DNA of 64,000 nt, from positions 254,744 to 318,743 of the forward strand of contig PHDC01000002.1 in the NCBI GenBank assembly GCA_002842515.1. Direction: 5' to 3'. This DNA is from Bacteroidetes bacterium HGW-Bacteroidetes-5. GTDB lineage: Bacteria; Bacteroidota; Bacteroidia; Bacteroidales; UBA932. Below are positions 63,223 through 64,000 of the stretch, piece by piece; the stretch's first letter is position 1, and the number at the start of each line of letters is the position of its first letter. A model generated the notes under the pieces. The model ran no database searches. It saw only the letters and a list, made by a program, of their open reading frames with translations, and was not told where the DNA came from. Both the position numbers and the translations under genes were made by a program.

Positions 63223-64000
63223 TTAATTTGACTTAAATCTCACACAAAACATCGATCCTTTGCCCGGTTCACTCTCCACCCAAACCTCACCATCAAGTAG
63301 ATGTGCAAACTCCCTCACAATTGAGAGACCAAGACCCGTACCTTCATAAACTCTCTTGTTTGCACCGTCAACCTGTGTAAACCTTTCAAAAATCCTCTTC
63401 TGATCTTCAATAGAGATACCTATTCCAGTGTCCTTAACATACATTAAAACCGACTCCTCTTCGTTGATGTATCCAAGCTCTACATACCCTTCGTTGGTAA
63501 ACTTTATGGCATTATTAACCAGGTTTATTAGTATCTGTTGAATTTTGATCTTGTCTGAATATATAAATCGCCCGCTTTCTTCCGGGATTGTGAGGTGAAG
63601 GTCAATTTTTAGCGATTGCCTTTTGAAGAATTTGTATACATCTGTTAACATTGGGACTATGTCAAAATTCTCTCTCACAATATTTATCTGGCCGGACTCA
63701 ATTTTAGCTATATCCATCACATCGTTTATGGTAGATAAGAGCCTATGAGCGCTGGAGTTTATTATCATTGTATACTCCTTAAGATTGGGATCTTCAATTT
63801 CACCTAAAAGAATATCTGCGAAACCGATAATTCCATTGAGCGGGGTCCGAATTTCGTGACTCATATTTGCCAGAAAAGAGGTTTTTAGCCTATCACTCTG
63901 CTCTGCCATATCCTTTGCCTCCTTTAACTTCTTGATGTTCGTCATCCTCTCTATAAAGATACCGATTGTGTTTGCAAATATCTCAAACAGAACCAGATCT
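63223..64000 (-). CDS. Histidine kinase, C-terminal part (5' end outside window)
   Basis: The frame is open from 64000, beyond the ATG at 63945, so the gene starts outside the window. Upstream residues LVLFEIFANTIGIFIERM look like the end of a GAF domain. HisKA with SFLANMSHEIRTPLNGIIGF, N-box NLVNNAIKFTNEGY, G1 VKDTGIGIS and GTGLGLSIVREF are complete, ending VRFKSN. No receiver domain at the C-terminus, so a separate response regulator is expected. Sensor type unknown. Confidence 0.88.
   Translation of the reverse strand, partial: DLVLFEIFANTIGIFIERMTNIKKLKEAKDMAEQSDRLKTSFLANMSHEIRTPLNGIIGFADILLGEIEDPNLKEYTMIINSSAHRLLSTINDVMDIAKIESGQINIVRENFDIVPMLTDVYKFFKRQSLKIDLHLTIPEESGRFIYSDKIKIQQILINLVNNAIKFTNEGYVELGYINEEESVLMYVKDTGIGISIEDQKRIFERFTQVDGANKRVYEGTGLGLSIVREFAHLLDGEVWVESEPGKGSMFCVRFKSN

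Noticed and set aside
63140-63223. Longer ferritin start at 63223
   Set aside because: The extra residues are unlike ferritin N-termini and the upstream ATG overlaps the kinase stop; MRFNKNVQEVL at 63139 is the standard start.

Overview
The window comes from a member of the Bacteroidota, most likely an anaerobic Bacteroidales. The evidence is two SusC/SusD outer-membrane import pairs, an ECF sigma/FecR pair next to a SusC that carries a signalling STN domain, many short MKK...AQ-type signal peptides, starts in AT-rich leaders without clear Shine-Dalgarno sites, and several matches to the phylum's TAnnTTTG promoter element. No tRNA, rRNA, CRISPR array, transposase or phage gene was seen. The first gene (UDP-glucose dehydrogenase) and the last (a histidine kinase) are cut by the window edges.

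Layout. 1-2.8 kb: the end of ugd, a secreted protein made of four LCCL-like repeats, and a small secreted protein; both minus-strand leaders hold a three-copy 22-23 bp tandem repeat. 3.4-14.2 kb: a co-directional run of nine exported proteins (an outer-membrane barrel, several LPP20/CsgG/LpoB-like proteins, a transglutaminase-like protein and lipoproteins). This is the best candidate for an undescribed envelope system. 14.2-20.5 kb: a nine-gene arsenic operon (arsR, two thioredoxin-fold proteins, an ArsG-like exporter, a permease, arsC, acr3, arsM, a flavin reductase) with two related inverted repeats that look like ArsR operators. 20.6-22.8 kb: a divergent MFS exporter and an ATP-cone/Mrr-like nuclease. 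22.9-26.6 kb: an operon resembling the orange-protein (ORP) clusters of sulfate reducers (DUF134 regulator, two NifX/NifB-like cofactor proteins, two ferredoxin-containing MinD-like ATPases, a short Mrp ATPase), with a 24-bp operator-like inverted repeat. 26.8-27.9 kb: a Fur/PerR-like regulator and a peroxiredoxin.

28.1-52.5 kb: manC, then a sigma/FecR/thioredoxin/SusC/SusD/DUF4465/FG-GAP/DsbD-alpha-like plus-strand run. It meets head-on, across a two-way terminator at 41.23 kb, a minus-strand run of TPR-HTH regulator, DUF6242, SusC, SusD, triple thioredoxin and TlpA-like protein. No glycosidase, lyase or sulfatase is present, so these are not ordinary polysaccharide loci; the shared theme is periplasmic thiol/disulfide proteins. 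52.5-64 kb: a nucleotidyltransferase, a CapD-like nucleotide-sugar dehydratase, a large hybrid histidine kinase, a coupled UroD-thioredoxin fusion and CobW-type GTPase, sucCD, a structured RNA candidate with a strong terminator, ferritin and a second histidine kinase.

The combined picture is an anaerobe that handles arsenic, metals, peroxide and thiols. Assignments rest on reading motifs by eye; no database search was possible.
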